Below, one piece after another: positions 7,019 through 13,770 of a DNA stretch of 20,672 bases. Within the stretch, counting starts at the first letter, position 1. Every line of letters begins with the position of its first letter. A model generated the notes under the pieces. It ran no database searches. It was given only the letters and a program-made list of their open reading frames with translations, and was not told the origin of the DNA. Where the stretch lies: positions 1 to 20,672 of IMG/VR virus record IMGVR_UViG_3300025141_012877; one strand, given 5' to 3'. The translations under genes were made by a program, and so were the position numbers. Source of the DNA: a virus.

Positions 7019-7048
7019 CTTAACACTGGTTATAATTCCAGTGTTAAG
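7019..7048. repeat. Perfect 11-bp inverted repeat around an AT core
   Basis: Left arm CTTAACACTGG (7019-7029), 8-nt centre TTATAATT (7030-7037), right arm CCAGTGTTAAG (7038-7048). The arms are exact reverse complements. No T-tract follows, so it does not look like a terminator. The two-fold symmetry about an AT-rich centre is typical of a dimeric-regulator operator or a recombinase core site. The arm sequence GTGTTAAG recurs at 7098-7105. Confidence 0.75.
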
Positions 7049-7097
7049 GGATTTCCGATCTGAATTCCCCGCGCTTCGGTTTGGGGGGTCTAAAACT

Positions 7098-7107
7098 GTG
7101 TTAAGGT
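7098..7107 (+). promoter_or_regulatory. Third GTGTTAAG site overlapping a leaderless -10 box
   Basis: GTGTTAAG (7098-7105) overlaps TAAGGT (7102-7107), a TANNNT -10 that ends 7 nt before GTG 7115. A protein binding the GTGTTAAG sites would occlude this promoter. A -35 element is not clear; TTGGGG at 7081 is at short spacing. Confidence 0.5.
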
Positions 7108-7114
7108 ATTTTTT

Positions 7115-7993
7115 GTGAAACCACATATCTGCTATACGGGACTGATTCGGGGGTGTTTTGTGCTTTCTGACGTGCTTGCGAAGTTCATCGCCACGAAGGG
7201 CGATTGGTGGTCTGCACAGTCCTGGCGGATCTACTCCAGCGCGTTGCGGGCCCTCCTGCACGATGACCTCCGCAATCCCACCGGGCACTTCACTGCGGAC
7301 GCCCTGGCACAGGCTATCGAACGAGCGGACGCGCTCTACTCCCCCTCCCGCATGGGCCAGACCCAGGCGGCCTACCGACGCTTCTACTCCTGGGCGCGAA
7401 CGGTCGAGGGCATCGAGACGCTGCCGGTCCTCGCCAAGCGTGCCCCCGGGCGCCCACGGCAGGCTACGGACACGAGCCCCTTCCACACGGACGGCGCCGG
7501 CCCGACGCGGGAGGTGTACGAGGCCGCCGACCTCCTGCTCGAAGTCATGAGCCGCCACGTGGGGCAGACGCGCTTCCTCGATACCTACTGGCGCGACCTG
7601 CGCGCCGAGACGGTGGAGGGGGTCACGCCCGATGCACCGCCGCAGGGGCGCTTTCTCTTTCCCACACGGGTTCGGGGCCAGTTCTTCCACTTGGGCGCTA
7701 CGTCGCCAGAGGGCGATGCCCTGCGCGTGCTCCTGAGCTACAGCGTCGGCGTGGAGGGCGAGCACCCGCAAGGGCCGTTGCTGCCCACGACGCCGGGCGG
7801 CGTGCGCCCCCTCTCACGGAGTAGCCTGCGCCGTGGGCTGCGCGAACTGAAGCGCGTACGCGAGACAGAGACCGCAGCCGAGGCCGGCTCAGTCGTTGAA
7901 ATCGAGGGTGTACACGGTCCCACCGCTGACGTGCGTGGGCTTCTCAATAATGAAGCCGTCGGCGCCACCGATGCGGGTCCGGCCGCCCCCTAG
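7115..7993 (+). CDS. Tyrosine-recombinase-like protein lacking the catalytic C-terminus
   Basis: 292 aa from GTG 7115, chosen because a TANNNT box ends 7 nt upstream (leaderless layout); GTG 7160 is an alternative. Residues about 20-110 (WRIYSSALRALLHDDL ... MGQTQAAYRRFYSWAR) resemble the helical core-binding domain of tyrosine recombinases. The following part (RDLRAETVEGVTPD, PLLPTTPGGVRPLS, then SRSSLRRGLREL) resembles the first part of a catalytic domain. The HxLRH box and the Tyr nucleophile region are not found; the sequence ends in an unrelated acidic/Ala-rich tail. It may have become a DNA-binding protein acting on the repeats upstream, or be a recombinase whose end has been lost. The last 105 bp overlap the 3' end of the convergent gene, so the natural end is uncertain. 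The family assignment is tentative. Confidence 0.5.
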   Translation: MKPHICYTGLIRGCFVLSDVLAKFIATKGDWWSAQSWRIYSSALRALLHDDLRNPTGHFTADALAQAIERADALYSPSRMGQTQAAYRRFYSWARTVEGIETLPVLAKRAPGRPRQATDTSPFHTDGAGPTREVYEAADLLLEVMSRHVGQTRFLDTYWRDLRAETVEGVTPDAPPQGRFLFPTRVRGQFFHLGATSPEGDALRVLLSYSVGVEGEHPQGPLLPTTPGGVRPLSRSSLRRGLRELKRVRETETAAEAGSVVEIEGVHGPTADVRGLLNNEAVGATDAGPAAP

Positions 7994-9511
7994 ATCCTCC
8001 TCGTCGGCTGTCCTGTCGTACTTCTTGAGCGGCACTCCGTCGGGTCCGTAGATGACCGGCGCCTCGGCGGGGATGATCTTGTCCTCCAAGGAGGCGGAGG
8101 AGGAGTCGCCCGCGAACAGCGACGGCGCTGCATCGTCGCAGGGGATGAGGCCCGCGCGGACACGGCGCTGTGCTTCTACGACGGACGCATGGACGTCCAG
8201 GGCGGCCTGTACGCCGTCCTCCAGGGGCGCGTTGGGCGCGCGCCGGTACATGTACAGCTTGGGGTCTGGGGACTGCACAGGGTCCGCGAGGCCCGTCGCG
8301 GGCACCATCTCCCTGGCCGTCTCGATCATCCCCTCGCACACGAGGGTGTCAAGAATGGGCTCCAGGGTGCGGAGCAGGAGCTTGGAGCGCCGTGCGATGT
8401 GGCCTCGACGGCACCAGACGTCGCCAATGCTGTCGAGGACGGAGGCGCGGTTGACCATGTCGCGGCTGCCGCCGACGGAGTCGAACACGGCGATCGAGCC
8501 CATGTAGCAGCGAATGGCGATGTCGATCGCGACCTGCATGTGGCGCGTGTCGATGCGCCAGTCCTTGCCACCGTTCCCGTACACCGGGTGCCCGTAGCCC
8601 GAGGCGAAGCACAAGAGCAGGGCGATCTTCAAGGCGTGGGTCGGTGACCGAGCGTGGACGCCAGCGAAACGCTCGTCGGGGAGCAGCGACACGGACTCCT
8701 CGACGCCCAGGTTAAATTCCTTCCAGAGGGACAGCGCGTCGGGGGTGAAGCCGACGCAGGCGCCGAAGGTGTTGGGGGCCGCGTGGAGGGTGGCTTCGCA
8801 CCACAAGCGAAGGCTCTGAAAGAGGGCCGCGTTCCCGGGGGGCATGTTGTGGCGGCGCTCACGGCGTGCGGAGAAGAAGCAGAAGCGTGAGAAGAGGCCC
8901 CCCAGGAAGTCGGTGATCTCCGCGTGCTCCGCCAGGAGGGCCCCGTTGATGGCGCCCAGGATGTTGAGGCGCGGGCTCTCACAGCGCACGGTGGTGCGGG
9001 AGAGGCGGCTACTCAGTGGGCGCCCGTCCCAGCAGTGCAAGAAGGTGGTCTTGAGGGCACTCAAGAAGTTGCCGCCGGTCCTGGCCTTGGTCTGCGCCAG
9101 GAAGTCTGCGAAGTCGGGGTACTCCAGCATTTGCTGGCTCTGCTCGCACAGCGAGTTGACGAGGCCCTGGACAGAGCCCGGGTCGGCCCCCAGGCGGCTG
9201 GGCGCGACCTCCCCGAGGAGGATGGCCGCCTGCTTGATGGACGTGGTCTTGCGATCGAAGCCCTGGCGTCCGAGAACGAGGGAGTAGAAGTTCGTGTTGA
9301 CGATGCCGCCCGGGCCGTTCGACAAGTACAGGTTGGGGGGCGACAACGCCGAGACCAGGGGGAGTGACGCACCCAGCGCATAGAAGAGCGGCGCGTCGGT
9401 TACCTGCTCCATCCACTCCACGAATGCGCGGATGAAGTTCTCCTGGGGCAGCGTCTTGAGGGTGCGCACGATGTCGGCTTCCCTTGACCAGGGAAGGGGC
9501 TTGGAAGGCAA
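7889..9511 (-). CDS. DUF3987-like P-loop ATPase (primase/helicase-associated type)
   Basis: 540 aa from TTG 9511 (complement), which has GGGAG six nt upstream; GTG 9553 would add 14 residues without a ribosome site. The N-terminal part (ENFIRAFVEWMEQVTDAPLF) and LVLGRQGFDRKTTSI (about 78-92) look like the start and nucleotide loop of DUF3987-type proteins found with phage and plasmid primases. The loop has RKTT instead of GK(S/T). ITDFLGGLFSRFCFFSARRE resembles the conserved GLxxRF segment later in this family. Residues after about 370 are poorly conserved, and the acidic end may be a tail. It probably acts in phage DNA replication. It is transcribed away from the helicase gene and converges on the recombinase-like gene, overlapping it by 105 bp. 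Confidence 0.65.
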   Translation of the reverse strand: MPSKPLPWSREADIVRTLKTLPQENFIRAFVEWMEQVTDAPLFYALGASLPLVSALSPPNLYLSNGPGGIVNTNFYSLVLGRQGFDRKTTSIKQAAILLGEVAPSRLGADPGSVQGLVNSLCEQSQQMLEYPDFADFLAQTKARTGGNFLSALKTTFLHCWDGRPLSSRLSRTTVRCESPRLNILGAINGALLAEHAEITDFLGGLFSRFCFFSARRERRHNMPPGNAALFQSLRLWCEATLHAAPNTFGACVGFTPDALSLWKEFNLGVEESVSLLPDERFAGVHARSPTHALKIALLLCFASGYGHPVYGNGGKDWRIDTRHMQVAIDIAIRCYMGSIAVFDSVGGSRDMVNRASVLDSIGDVWCRRGHIARRSKLLLRTLEPILDTLVCEGMIETAREMVPATGLADPVQSPDPKLYMYRRAPNAPLEDGVQAALDVHASVVEAQRRVRAGLIPCDDAAPSLFAGDSSSASLEDKIIPAEAPVIYGPDGVPLKKYDRTADEEDLGGGRTRIGGADGFIIEKPTHVSGGTVYTLDFND

Positions 9512-9557
9512 TGAGGTCTCCCGGTGAGAGTCAGCGCACTGAAGATACAGCACTTAC

Positions 9558-9586
9558 TTGACGTTCCGCAACCCTCCACGTACCCT
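9558..9586 (+). promoter_or_regulatory. Candidate promoter of the helicase operon
   Basis: TTGACG (9558-9563), 17-nt spacer, TACCCT (9581-9586). The first part matches the site at 1693 (TTGAC-n-TTCCGCAA). It lies in the divergent gap upstream of the helicase. The -10 fits only the loose TANNNT rule. Confidence 0.4.
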
Positions 9587-9649
9587 CGGGATGCTGATTG
9601 TCCCGGGATTCACGTGAACGCCACCCCAGCCATACTCGACGGCCCTACG

Positions 9650-11197
9650 ATGCCCACGGCGCTCGTGCTCCCCGAGCTACGCCCGTGGGTCTGGCCGTTC
9701 CTGACGGACTACCAGCGCCAAGGCATCGTGAAGGCCATCGCGCGCAGCAACCTGAACTTCTGGTGGGCCTGCGGCGCGGGCAAGACGCTGAGCGCCCTGG
9801 TGTGGGCCATCGCAGTGCGCGGCCCCGTGGTGGTAATCACGAAGGCTGCGGCTCGTCGGCAGTGGGCGAACGAGGTGCGCCGCTTCACGACGGTGGACCC
9901 GCATGTGATCTTGCCTGTGGGTTCGCAGCGCGCCGGCTACGAGGATCTGGGGGCCTACCTCAAGCGCATTCGCGCGAACAAGCAGCGGGCGCTCGTGCTG
10001 GTTGCCTGGGACGCCCTGCGCGATGACGAGACGTACTTGAATCTGTGCGCACTGGTTGATCCCACCGACGCCGGGGGCGGCTCGGGCTCGATCGTGGCCG
10101 ACGAGATCCACAACGCGAAGGACCACCGCCGATTCACGCCCCTTCCGCAGCAAGACGGGTCGATGCAGTTTGAGGAGCGGAAGACGGCCGCCGCACGCGG
10201 GTCCTTCCTCATGCGCACCGCCAAGCGCAGGCTCGGGCTCACTGCGACGCCGATGCCCGATCGGCCGCGGGACCTGTGGGCGCAGTTGGACGCCGTCGAT
10301 CCCGGGTGCATGGGCAAGTATTGGGACTACGCCGTGCAGTTCTGCAACGCCCACCGCGGCGCGTACGGGATGGTAGATGACGGTGCTTCCAACGCCGTGC
10401 TCCTGCGGGAGACCGTCGCGCCGCGCGTCCACATCGTGCGGTCGGAGGCCGTCTACAAGCTCTTGCCTCCCGTCCGGCGCATGACCACGATCTTGTCCGC
10501 CGACATGCTCGGGATGGCATCGGCAGCGTCCTCGCGCGAGGTGAAGCGCGCCGCCAAGGAGGCGCACGGAGGCACTGGCACTGAGGGTGGCGAGGCCGCG
10601 GGCAACTTGCTGGAGGCGCGGTTGATGGAGACCGCGTCGATGAAAAAGCGGCACGTCGTGGAGCACGCGGCCGAGCTTCTACGTGCCAAGCAAAAGGTGT
10701 TGATCTTCACCGCGCGGCGTCGGGACGTGGCGTCCATCGAGAAAGCTCTGCGCAGGAAGACCGCCAAGATGCAGGGGCTTGCGCTGTGGGCAGCCGACGG
10801 AGGCACCCCCGCCGAAGAGCGCGAGGGGATCCGAGAGGAGTACATGGCCCATCCGGGGCCCGCGTGCATCGTGGGGACCGGTGCAGCTTGGGGCGAGTCC
10901 TTGAACCTGCACGACACGGACCGCTTGGTGGTGGTCCTGCTCCCGTGGACGTGGGGGCAGATTCGTCAGTGGGAGGGCCGCGTGCGCCGGCTCGGAATGC
11001 AGCGTTCGTGCATCATCGAGTACCTGATCGCAGAGGGCACCATTGACGAGCGCATCGCGAACATCGTCTTGGGGAAGCTCGCGGCAGTGGAGGCGATTCT
11101 GCCCGACGAGCAACTGCAAGGTGTCCGTGAGACCGTCCAGGGCGGCACGGACGAGGAAGTAATTGACGGCCTGCTCGACAGGCTGCTGGAGGACTGA
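9650..11197 (+). CDS. SNF2-like superfamily 2 DNA helicase/translocase
   Basis: 515 aa from ATG 9650; an in-frame GTG at 9614 is an alternative start. Motifs in order: a Q-motif-like DYQRQG (20-25), Walker A GAGKT (42-46), motif Ia VVVITKAAARRQW, Walker B DEIH (151-154), motif III LGLTATP (195-201), motif V GAAWGESLNLHD and motif VI QWEGRVRRLG (440-449) containing the arginine finger. The QxxGRxxRxG end is typical of SNF2-type proteins. It should couple ATP hydrolysis to moving on double-stranded DNA during replication, recombination or repair. Its last codons (LLED-stop) contain GGAGGAC, the ribosome site for the next gene. It heads an operon with a small basic protein and an Fe-S nuclease. 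Confidence 0.88.
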   Translation: MPTALVLPELRPWVWPFLTDYQRQGIVKAIARSNLNFWWACGAGKTLSALVWAIAVRGPVVVITKAAARRQWANEVRRFTTVDPHVILPVGSQRAGYEDLGAYLKRIRANKQRALVLVAWDALRDDETYLNLCALVDPTDAGGGSGSIVADEIHNAKDHRRFTPLPQQDGSMQFEERKTAAARGSFLMRTAKRRLGLTATPMPDRPRDLWAQLDAVDPGCMGKYWDYAVQFCNAHRGAYGMVDDGASNAVLLRETVAPRVHIVRSEAVYKLLPPVRRMTTILSADMLGMASAASSREVKRAAKEAHGGTGTEGGEAAGNLLEARLMETASMKKRHVVEHAAELLRAKQKVLIFTARRRDVASIEKALRRKTAKMQGLALWAADGGTPAEEREGIREEYMAHPGPACIVGTGAAWGESLNLHDTDRLVVVLLPWTWGQIRQWEGRVRRLGMQRSCIIEYLIAEGTIDERIANIVLGKLAAVEAILPDEQLQGVRETVQGGTDEEVIDGLLDRLLED

Positions 11198-11200
11198 GAC

Positions 11201-11533
11201 GTGGCGAACGTGATCAAGAAGCGAACCAAGAAGCGGTACACCCTGGTCGTGGTGACCAGCATGGCGACCGAGGACGGCGAGCGCGTGACCGTGCTCCAGC
11301 CCTACCGGATCCCGATGTCCCGTGCGCAGGCGCGCAAGGAGACGATCGCGCAGGCCGCCGCAGCCCAGAAGGACCACCCCACGGCGGAGACCGTGGGCTA
11401 CCTCTTCAGGAAGGCGCCCACCGACGACGTGCTCGGGACCGCCGCGAAGGCCGGCACCCTGCACAAGCAGGAGGGCTTCGTGGGCTTCATCATGCGCAAG
11501 CAGAACGCCGGGGCGCCGCAGGCGGAGGCGTAG
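11201..11533 (+). CDS. Small basic protein of unknown function
   Basis: 110 aa from GTG 11201, with GGAGG (11187-11191) 9 nt upstream inside the helicase gene end. The N-terminus is very basic (MANVIKKRTKKRYTLVVVTS). The middle has an Arg/Lys/Ala-rich helix (SRAQARKETIAQAAAAQ). The end is Ala/Gln rich. Lack of a hydrophobic segment and the basic character suggest a nucleic-acid-binding accessory to the flanking helicase and nuclease. No family is recognised. Confidence 0.65.
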   Translation: MANVIKKRTKKRYTLVVVTSMATEDGERVTVLQPYRIPMSRAQARKETIAQAAAAQKDHPTAETVGYLFRKAPTDDVLGTAAKAGTLHKQEGFVGFIMRKQNAGAPQAEA

Positions 11534-12445
11534 GTGGCGGCCACCACACAGGCGCCGGACACCGGGCGGTCCCGTCGGGGCTGGTCGTACTACGGCACGT
11601 TCTTGGAGTGCCAGCGCAAGTTCGCGTTCAAGAACCGGAGCTACCCCGGGGACCCGGTGTGGCCCGAGCGCGGCCCCGGCGGCTCCATGGGCCTTGGCTC
11701 CTTCGTCCACGAACTGCTCGCGGCGTACTACCTGCACAAGATGGGGCGTGGGGCCGACCCCCGTGAGGGACTGCCGCGTACGCGCTGGGCCTTGGCGGCG
11801 AAGTTCGGGGTGCCGCAGGAGGACGCGGACGAGATGTTCTCGCGGTTCATGCTCTACGCGCTGGAGTACGCCTACGACGACTGGACCCCGTTGGCGGTGG
11901 AGCAGGAGTTCTCGATCTGGTTCAAGGCCGACGATCCGCGGGATCCGTCGTCGCCGGTGCGCGTGGTCCCCGAGGGAACGCCGGGCGCGGCGCTCTTCAC
12001 AGCGCGGCTGGACCTCGTCGCGCGCAACAACGCGGGCAAGATCCTGTCCGTAGACCACAAGTCGGCGGCCATCATCTTCCGCAAGGACCCCGACACCGGC
12101 AAGGTCTACACGCCGGCCACGAACTACGGCACGACGGGGCAGATGCACGGGCACGAGCACATCGGGGAGCACATCCTGGCGCAGGGGTTCCGGCAGCCCT
12201 TCGGCGGCGTCGTGCTCAACTTCTTCCAGACGCAGGGTTCCGACGCCGCGTTCAAGCGCGAGCGCCCGTCGGCGGCACCGCAGATGGTCGAGGGCTTTCC
12301 CCGTACGATCTGGATGGCCGCCGGCATGATCGCCATGTACGACAAGGTGGCCACCTCGGTCCTGCACTGGCCGCCGGTCTCGGGCTACTTCTGCAACCGC
12401 TGCGCATTCTCCAAGGCATGCCGCTTCGGGAGCGCGGTAGGATGA
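11534..12445 (+). CDS. Cas4/RecB-like PD-(D/E)XK nuclease with Fe-S cluster
   Basis: 303 aa from GTG 11534, GGAGG five nt upstream. SYYGTFLECQRKFAF puts the first cysteine at C26. FVHELLAAYY (57-66) carries the motif-I His (H59). TARLDLVARN (D160) and LSVDHKSA (D174, K176) form the D...DxK catalytic core. FCNRCAFSKACRF supplies C287, C290 and C296. One N-terminal and three C-terminal cysteines are the standard 4Fe-4S arrangement of Cas4 and AddB-type nucleases. It should be a DNA exonuclease or end-processing enzyme that works with the upstream helicase in replication or recombination. No CRISPR array or other cas gene is present, so a CRISPR role is not implied. The stop overlaps the following ATG by ATGA. 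Confidence 0.85.
   Translation: MAATTQAPDTGRSRRGWSYYGTFLECQRKFAFKNRSYPGDPVWPERGPGGSMGLGSFVHELLAAYYLHKMGRGADPREGLPRTRWALAAKFGVPQEDADEMFSRFMLYALEYAYDDWTPLAVEQEFSIWFKADDPRDPSSPVRVVPEGTPGAALFTARLDLVARNNAGKILSVDHKSAAIIFRKDPDTGKVYTPATNYGTTGQMHGHEHIGEHILAQGFRQPFGGVVLNFFQTQGSDAAFKRERPSAAPQMVEGFPRTIWMAAGMIAMYDKVATSVLHWPPVSGYFCNRCAFSKACRFGSAVG
12438..12443 (+). promoter_or_regulatory. TAGGAT -10 box, leaderless layout
   Basis: TAGGAT followed by 7 nt and then ATG 12451. TAGGAT is a common actinobacterial-type -10 hexamer. The -35 region (around 12415) is not recognisable, and the box overlaps the nuclease stop codon, so it may be an internal promoter or chance. Confidence 0.35.
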
Positions 12446-12819
12446 TTGCAATGCCACTGGCTCCGCCGACCGTCGCCACCAAGCCCGTCTTCATCGATGA
12501 GGGGTTGTGGGTTGCCCTGCTTGTACTGGTGGGCGACGACTTCGTGATCGCCACGCCGCAGGACTGCACGGACCCGGTTTCCACCGTCGATGAGGCGGCG
12601 ACCGTCGCGCTGGCCTTGTCCGAGGGCGTCCACGAGGAGCAATCCGACGCCGTAGTCCTGTATGGGCTCTATCTGAGCCGCAAGGTCTCGGTGGGTGATC
12701 TGGCGCACTATCTCACTTCGTGGGGGGACCTCGTCTCCCATCCCGCCGTCGTCGGGGGCTTCTACCCCGGCACCGGCACCCTCTCGGACTGCATCAACGG
12801 AGCCGGCCTGAGAGCTTGA
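12442..12819 (+). CDS. Hypothetical protein
   Basis: 125 aa if the ATGA-coupled ATG 12442 is used (overlapping the nuclease stop), or 122 aa from ATG 12451, which sits 7 nt after TAGGAT. Mixed alpha/beta with a hydrophobic strand near the start (LWVALLVLVGDDFVIAT), an Asp/Glu-rich helix (TVDEAATVALALSEGVHEE) and a Gly-rich end. No catalytic residues stand out. The overlap with the nuclease gene suggests shared expression. Confidence 0.6.
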   Translation: MIAMPLAPPTVATKPVFIDEGLWVALLVLVGDDFVIATPQDCTDPVSTVDEAATVALALSEGVHEEQSDAVVLYGLYLSRKVSVGDLAHYLTSWGDLVSHPAVVGGFYPGTGTLSDCINGAGLRA

Positions 12820-12863
12820 ACACAGGGCCCGGGGGCTGACGCCCGCGCCTGGAGGAAGACCGG

Positions 12864-13241
12864 ATGGCCAAAGAAGCTGCCGCCCGCGCAGGGCGGCGTA
12901 CGGGAACGTCTCACGGCGCGCTACGCGCCGCCGTCCTCAAGATCGTGCAGGAGGAACCTCCCGAGGCCCCACTGAGCGACGACGCCATCGGCGCGATGCT
13001 TGACCGTTCGCAGCAAGCCGTCTCGGAGGCCCGCCGTGCTCTGTCCCTCGGGAACAGTCGTGAACGGCTCCGGGGCTACACCCTGCGCAAGGACTACGCC
13101 GTAGGTCCCGGGCTTGCCCGATGCGCGACGTGCTGCACCTGGGCCGAGGTGCCCGCCGGATGGGGCTCTGTGTGCTGCGTACGCGGTCACGGGCGCCTTG
13201 TGCTGTCCAGCTTCCGGCTGATAGTCCGCCGCCCCAGGTAG
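12864..13241 (+). CDS. HTH DNA-binding protein resembling the sigma-54 C-terminal domain, plus Cys cluster
   Basis: 125 aa from ATG 12864, GGAGGAAG upstream. Residues about 37-70 (PLSDDAIGAMLDRSQQAVSE, then ARRALSLGNSRERLR) follow the layout of the sigma-54 (RpoN) DNA-binding domain, where a conserved SDxxIA helix is followed by an ARRTVAKYREALGI-like segment and a basic stretch. Only the HTH is present; no core-binding part exists. The second half has five cysteines (C87, C90, C91, C104, C105), probably a zinc site, and a basic end. Likely a small phage transcription regulator. Similarity to RpoN is by eye only. Confidence 0.6.
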   Translation: MAKEAAARAGRRTGTSHGALRAAVLKIVQEEPPEAPLSDDAIGAMLDRSQQAVSEARRALSLGNSRERLRGYTLRKDYAVGPGLARCATCCTWAEVPAGWGSVCCVRGHGRLVLSSFRLIVRRPR

Positions 13242-13296
13242 GCCCGGGGCCCCTCTAAGGAAGGCGCGTACGCACGTAGCAACAGCCGTGCCAACT

Positions 13297-13321
13297 AAAT
13301 CTTGCGCTTCCGCTAAGATTT
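13297..13321. repeat. Hairpin-forming inverted repeat abutting promoter P2
   Basis: AAATCTT-GCG pairs with CGC-T-AAGATTT around a CTTC loop, giving 10 bp with one bulged T. The right arm ends 3 nt before the -35 box of P2. It may end transcription from the upstream gene (stop at 13241) or be a regulator site for P2. There is no U-tract. Confidence 0.6.
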
Positions 13322-13352
13322 AGGTTGAAACGCAGTAAGACGTACCTATAGT
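13319..13352 (+). promoter_or_regulatory. Promoter P2 (recurrent family)
   Basis: TTGAAA (13325-13330), 16-nt spacer with TAAGACGTAC, and TATAGT (13347-13352). Over 34 positions it is identical to P4 (20366-20399) at 28, including TTTAGGTTGAAAC and TAAGACGTAC. It drives the 13398 gene cluster. Confidence 0.8.
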
Positions 13353-13394
13353 GAAGGTGTCCGGGGCTACTGACCCCCCAGGGCGGAGACCTTC
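13353..13394 (+). promoter_or_regulatory. Leader inverted repeat covering the ribosome site
   Basis: GAAGGTGTCCG (13353-13363) pairs with CGGAGACCTTC (13384-13394) with one mismatch, and GGGG/CCCC lies inside. The right arm contains GGAG (13385-13388), the ribosome site for ATG 13398. If transcription starts near 13359, as the -10 box implies, only part of the left arm is in the RNA. The full palindrome may therefore be a DNA operator, and the shorter RNA stem (TCCGGGG with CCCC and CGGA) could still mask the ribosome site. Confidence 0.45.
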
Positions 13395-13397
13395 AAC

Positions 13398-13766
13398 ATG
13401 CTCACCGAGAACCCCACCACGACCCCCGGCGGCAAGCCGCTGTACTTCCCCAAGTCGGACATGACCGACCTGTTCGTAGGGAGCTGTTTGCCACCCTTGT
13501 TTGACATAGACGAGCGAGCCCTCTTCGTATCCAGCCCGCCGCGAACAGGCACCGTTGGCACCTACGTCGTGCCCTGCGACGGGCTCCGGGCCTGGATCGA
13601 GGCGAACATGATCTACGGCATGGAGGACTGCTACGTGAAGCTGACCTTCCGGGCCGATGGCTCCTGCTTGGTGGCCCTCTCCTACAACCGCATCATCGGG
13701 AGCCGCTGGCTCACCGTGCTCCCCGCCTCCGACGTCCACGACTTCTTCACACCCCTGGAGGACTGA
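13398..13766 (+). CDS. Hypothetical protein
   Basis: 122 aa from ATG 13398, GGAG 9 nt upstream. First gene after promoter P2. It has a Pro/Thr-rich N-terminus, then predicted beta strands (ALFVSSPP, GTYVVPCDGLRAWIEANM, CYVKLTFRADGSCLVALSYN). No known family or active-site pattern. It ends in FTPLED-stop; the GGAGGAC of the final codons provides the ribosome site for the next gene, indicating translational coupling. Confidence 0.65.
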   Translation: MLTENPTTTPGGKPLYFPKSDMTDLFVGSCLPPLFDIDERALFVSSPPRTGTVGTYVVPCDGLRAWIEANMIYGMEDCYVKLTFRADGSCLVALSYNRIIGSRWLTVLPASDVHDFFTPLED

Positions 13767-13770
13767 GGCC

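Larger units (their letters stand above)
6757..7114. promoter_or_regulatory. AT-rich divergent control region
   Basis: 358 bp with no gene on either strand, between the minus-strand lysin operon and the plus-strand recombinase-like gene. GC content over 6901-7020 is about 38% by direct count, against well over 60% around it. It contains a TTGCC/GGCAA hairpin (6829-6842), an 8-bp inverted repeat GATAAGTT/AACTTATC (6932-6939, 6958-6965), a perfect 11-bp inverted repeat (7019-7048) and three GTGTTAAG sites. On the minus strand, TTGACT (6980-6975) with a 17-nt spacer and TAAGAA is a weak promoter candidate for the lysin operon. The AT content and repeats also fit a replication origin or attachment site; the sequence does not decide. 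Confidence 0.6.

Noticed and set aside
7019-7048. The perfect inverted repeat as an intrinsic terminator
   Set aside because: No U-run on either side, an 8-nt AT loop, and no gene ends nearby on either strand.
11534-12445. Reading the Cas4-like nuclease as part of a CRISPR system
   Set aside because: There is no repeat-spacer array, no cas1/cas2 and no other cas gene in the window; the helicase neighbour fits replication or recombination better.
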